This document shows, piece by piece, positions 63,187 to 64,000 of a DNA stretch of 64,000 bases. The stretch is taken from positions 1 to 64,000 of the forward strand of contig PUHN01000005.1 in assembly GCA_002967695.1 (NCBI GenBank), written 5' to 3'. Position numbers and translations under genes: made by a program. How positions within the stretch are numbered: the first letter of the stretch is position 1; each line of letters begins with the position of its first letter. The notes beneath the pieces were generated by a model, which was given only the letters and a program-made list of their open reading frames with translations, did not search any database and was not told the origin of the DNA. The DNA is from Rhodobacteraceae bacterium WD3A24 (GTDB lineage Bacteria > Pseudomonadota > Alphaproteobacteria > Rhodobacterales > Rhodobacteraceae).

Positions 63187-64000
63187 TCACTCCTGTGGCG
63201 GCGGCATGGCGGTGCCGGTATAGCGCTGCGCCTCGCTCCGCAGCGCCTCGGCGAAACAGGCACTGGTTTCCTCGGCGCGCTCAATAAGGCTGCGCCGGCC
63301 GCGCGCATCAACCGTCAGGAGCAGCCGGCGGAGCAATGCCGCCTGCCCGCGCGGGCTTTCGGCGAAACGCAGCGGGTCGATCAGCGTGGCCGAGGGGCTG
63401 CCGAAGGTCGCCAGTATCGGATAGCTCGCAACGGCCTCATAGGCCGCTTGCGCGCAGCTCCCGGCCGTCGTGCCGCAATTGGCGTCGCAGAATGCCGCGA
63501 TCGCGGGAAAGACGTCGCGGTTCTCGCGCAGCCAGTCTGCCGCGGATGCCGGGTCGGGGGGATGGCCGATCATCGCGCGTTGCGGATGCGCGGCAGAGAG
63601 CGCGGCGATTTCGCGGGCGCGGCGCAGCGCGGCCTCGTCGCCCGCCGGGGCGTCGGCCCATTCGCGCCAGACGAGATAGCGCATCGCCGGTGGATAATGC
63701 GGATCGTCGGCGGCCTCGGCAAACCCCTCACGCCCGCGCGCCGCAAGCGCGAGCAGCGTCTCGCGCGCCGCACGGGTCTCGCCGGCGGCGGCGAAATCGA
63801 GCGCCACTGAGACGGGCGTGTCCACCTGCCACAGCGCCGTCCACAGCCCGGCAAGCGGGGCGGTCTCGGCGGCGGTGTGCATCCAGCTTCGCCCCGACAG
63901 CCCGCCCGGCACGCGCATCAGCGCCACGCGTTCCTCCCTCGGGCGGTTCGTCAGCCACGGCCCCTGCAAGGCCGGGGTCTTGTCGATGATCGCAAGGAGC
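63187..64000 (-). CDS. Unknown protein, N-terminus beyond window
   Basis: The minus-strand frame is open to the right edge, giving at least 270 residues. It begins in view with LLAIIDKTPALQGPWLTNRP. The sequence is helical and alanine-rich, with a central CDANCGTTAGSCAQAAYEAV holding three cysteines, and a tail SLIERAEETSACFAEALRSE. No signal or membrane segment is visible in the part present. I do not recognise the family. It is convergent with infC, whose terminator lies between them. Confidence 0.75.
   Translation of the reverse strand, partial: LLAIIDKTPALQGPWLTNRPREERVALMRVPGGLSGRSWMHTAAETAPLAGLWTALWQVDTPVSVALDFAAAGETRAARETLLALAARGREGFAEAADDPHYPPAMRYLVWREWADAPAGDEAALRRAREIAALSAAHPQRAMIGHPPDPASAADWLRENRDVFPAIAAFCDANCGTTAGSCAQAAYEAVASYPILATFGSPSATLIDPLRFAESPRGQAALLRRLLLTVDARGRRSLIERAEETSACFAEALRSEAQRYTGTAMPPPQE

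Overview
The window is a 64 kb piece of a GC-rich alphaproteobacterial chromosome, most likely Rhodobacterales (Roseobacter/Paracoccus group). The assignment rests on several gene sets: a cysG-DUF2849-cysI-cysH-DUF934-fpr sulfur operon with a divergent Lrp regulator, a C4-pathway 5-aminolevulinate synthase (HemA) with its catalytic lysine at residue 248, a PAS_5 protein, a class II DAHP synthase, a PhoR without membrane segments, and an intergenic repeat found twice. No replicon or species can be named from the sequence alone.

Layout. (1) 1-8.4 kb is an accessory region. It holds a giant RTX metalloprotease of serralysin type (cut by the left edge), an IS remnant fused in frame to a phage-like fragment, a small lipoprotein, an XRE regulator and two coupled small genes, one frameshifted. 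It ends at the 3' side of a tRNA-Ser(UGA), a classical integration site. (2) 9-17.3 kb has an MDR oxidoreductase divergent from a LysR regulator, then two paralogous exported-type proteins ending in a Hint domain (one RTX+DUF4114+Hint, one with a 43-residue Asp/His tract), a small membrane protein and a MobA-like nucleotidyltransferase. (3) 17.3-22.4 kb is a branched-chain amino acid type ABC transporter. (4) 22.6-30 kb has a PQQ-type sugar dehydrogenase, a GlxA/AraC regulator, class II DAHP synthase, a PAS protein, gmk, a gamma carbonic anhydrase homologue and a Cys/Met PLP enzyme. (5) 30-37.2 kb is a complete phosphate regulon, phoR-[Pho box]-pstS-pstC-pstA-pstB-phoU-phoB, with a hairpin after pstS. 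(6) 37.3-44.4 kb has rpe-thioredoxin-like-gph, a phosphatase/sulfurtransferase-like domain fused to a human-type sulfide:quinone oxidoreductase behind a perfect inverted repeat, a SulP carrier, a LuxR-type regulator and a probable 6S RNA. (7) 44.5-55 kb is mostly housekeeping: tsf, rpsB, amiC-like, dsbA-like, ispG, a spermidine synthase fold protein, a RodZ-like protein, hemA and an M20 peptidase. (8) 55-61.1 kb is assimilatory sulfate reduction. (9) 61.2-64 kb has an Ala/Glu/Asp-rich anchored protein, infC with an apparent AUA start, and a partial unknown gene.

How the parts connect. Sulfur is the recurring theme: CysH and CysI reduce activated sulfate to sulfide, CysG makes the siroheme for CysI, and Fpr probably supplies electrons through ferredoxin because no CysJ is present. 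The SQR fusion and SulP carrier handle sulfide oxidation and anion export or import, and a Cys/Met PLP enzyme lies elsewhere. The phosphate genes form a self-regulated unit. The secreted RTX/Hint proteins have no type I secretion genes in view.

The most notable items are the chimeric IS/phage frame and single-base frameshift beside tRNA-Ser, the modular architecture of the RTX protease, the paired Hint proteins, the operator-like repeat before the SQR fusion, the terminator-like hairpin directly before ispG, and the non-canonical infC start. No CRISPR array and no clearly unprecedented system was found.
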